Positions 52,450-53,990 of a stretch of 53,990 bases of DNA are shown in pieces. The first letter of the stretch is position 1; every line of letters starts with the position of its first letter. Below the pieces are notes generated by a model, which made no database searches, was not told the DNA's origin, and saw only the letters and a list, made by a program, of their open reading frames with translations. A program made the translations under genes and the position numbers. The DNA comes from Azolla pinnata (Eukaryota > Streptophyta > Polypodiopsida > Salviniales > Salviniaceae): NCBI GenBank assembly GCA_037176905.1, contig JBBBWG010018223.1, positions 25,431 through 79,420 of the forward strand, read 5' to 3'.

Positions 52450-52975
52450 AAATCTTTCAGTTTTATTTGAGAAAATCAAAGCTAACATAAGCTATGATAG
52501 GCTACAGAAAAGAACGAAAATGTATAGTTCTATCACACATGGCAATGAGATAGAGAAGAGTGACAACTTGTGCTAAAAAGCTCTTAGTTTCTTCATATGA
52601 TATCGGATTTTAGAGTTTAGACACTTGAATCAAAGCTAACAACGTAAGATATGATAAAGAATGAAAAAGTTTCAATTTTGAAACTCACGGTTAGAGAAAC
52701 AAACGAAAATGTAAACGTTTATCACAAATGCGGAAGGGACAGACAAGAGCAACACCTTGGGCCAAAAAGTTCACTACCTTCCCCGTATGATATGGGAATT
52801 TTGAGTTCAAACACTTGAATCCAAGCTTAAGACGTAAGCTATTATATGGAATGATATGAAACTCAGGGCGAGAGAAACGAACGAAAATGTAGAGGTTTAT
52901 CACAGATCAGAAGGGATATAGAAAATGAACGACCTGGGCCAAAAAGCTCATAGCTTCCCCGTCTGATACGATGCT
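52450..52975 (-). repeat. ~183-bp tandem repeat, reverse orientation, about three units
   Basis: AAAAAGCTCTTAGTTTCTTC (about 52575), AAAAAGTTCACTACCTTCCC (about 52763) and AAAAAGCTCATAGCTTCCCC (about 52941) head units spaced about 180-188 bp. Each continues with a TGATATCGGATTTTAGAGTT-like block and an ACACTTGAATCAAAGCTAA-like block. These are reverse complements of the blocks that make up the array to the right. Confidence 0.85.
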
Positions 52976-53990
52976 TGATTGACTTTTATTCATCTATTTG
53001 AACTTTAAAATATGATGTTATGCCAAGAAACTATGAGCTTTCTAATGTAGGTGGTCGCTATTGCCTGTCTGTGCCTCATCTCTGACACAATTTTACTTTT
53101 TCTTCGTGTCATTTACCTTAAGATTTAAAATTCATTTTTTTTAATCCATATGATAGCCTACTTAGTTAGTTTGATTGAACTATTTGAACTCTAAAATCCA
53201 ATATCATATGAGGAAACTATGAACTTTTTTATGAAGGCGGTTGTTGTTGTTGCTCGTCTCATTTTGATAAAGTTTTATTTTTTCTTTCGTGTCTACCGCC
53301 CTGAGTTTTTGAATTTAGATTTGTTCATGCCATATGATAGCCTACTTGGTTAGCTTTGATTCAACTATTTGAACTCTAAAATTCGATATCATACGAGTAA
53401 ACTATGAGTTTTTTTATGTAGGCGGTCGTTGTTGCATGTCTGTACCTTATCTATGACACAATTTTACTTTTTCTTTCGTATTTGTCGCCCTAAGTTTTAG
53501 AATTTAGAATTCTGCATATCATATGATAACCTACTTGGTTCACTTTGATTTAGCTATTTGAACTCTAAAATCAAATATCACATGACGAAGCTATGCACTT
53601 TTTGATATAGGTGGTTGTTCCATGTTCCTGCCTCATCTCTAGCACAATTTTACTTTCTCTTTCATGTCTATCGCCTTAACTTTTAAAATTTTTTATGTTA
53701 TAGGATAGCTTACTAGGTTAGTTTTGATTTAACTATTTGAACTCTAAAATCCGATATTATATGAGGAAACTACGACTTTTTGATATAGGTGATTGTTGTT
53801 GACTGTTCATGGCTCATCTCGGACACAATTTTACATTTTCTTTCATGTTTGTTGCCCTGAGTTTTGGAAATTAGATTTTTTCATGCCATATGATAGCTTA
53901 CTACCTTAGCTTGATTAAGTTATTTAAACTCGGAAATCCGATATTATACGAGGAATCTATGTATGAGCTTTTTGATGTAGATGGTCGTTG
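52976..53990 (+). repeat. ~185-bp tandem repeat, forward orientation, at least five units, running off the window
   Basis: The block AAACTATGAGCTTT or variants occurs near 53028, 53215, 53399, 53587, 53765 and 53955 (steps about 178-189 bp). It is preceded by TTTGAACTCTAAAATCCGAT and followed by TGTAGGCGGTCGTTGTTG and a CTCATCTCTGACACAATTTT block. The array continues past the right end of the window. No ORF of note is present. Confidence 0.9.

Overview
The window reads as nuclear DNA of a plant, most likely an angiosperm. It holds five intron-rich protein genes with plant-type products. TTTAGGG-type telomere-like motifs, which are the plant telomere repeat, recur in it. The intergenic space is filled with microsatellites, tandem arrays and a family of short terminal-inverted-repeat elements. 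I do not name a species. Exon models were built by hand from splice sites, reading phase and remembered family sequence. All five close in frame across 61 introns.

Layout: 1-3905 is nested tandem repeats with no gene. Three genes on the minus strand follow: katanin p60 ATPase (5086-10919), a CHR24/ERCC6L-like SNF2 remodelling ATPase (18899-24773) and a TEX2-like SMP-domain lipid-transfer protein (28139-34151). Between katanin and CHR24 lie a ~250-bp duplication (12395-12870), a ~175-bp satellite of about nine copies (13753-15299), a GC-rich small ORF (15362-15721) and a GATC/CATGCA-rich minisatellite (16210-17060). Two genes on the plus strand come next: a single-domain DJ-1/PfpI (Hsp31-like) protein (39181-42176) and the coatomer subunit beta'-COP (44166-51555). 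The window ends in a ~185-bp tandem repeat (52450-53990) that flips orientation near 52975.

The genes are not a pathway. They are housekeeping functions side by side: microtubule severing, chromatin remodelling, ER contact-site lipid transfer, a DJ-1 fold enzyme and COPI vesicle coat. The strand changes once, between the TEX2-like and DJ-1 genes, and a repeat array lies at that change.

Main points for a second look: (a) a ~400-bp inverted-repeat element family, probably Mutator-like MITEs because 9-bp direct repeats flank some copies. It sits about 130-160 bp upstream of two start codons. One copy has expanded in place into a ~365-bp satellite that has lost its left terminal repeat in every inner unit. 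(b) A 100-N gap inside that array that falls at one monomer phase, so the array is probably collapsed. (c) Four GC-AG introns out of 61, each forced by reading frame. (d) An inverted pair of tandem arrays at the right end. (e) A coatomer gene whose first coding exon carries only the ATG.
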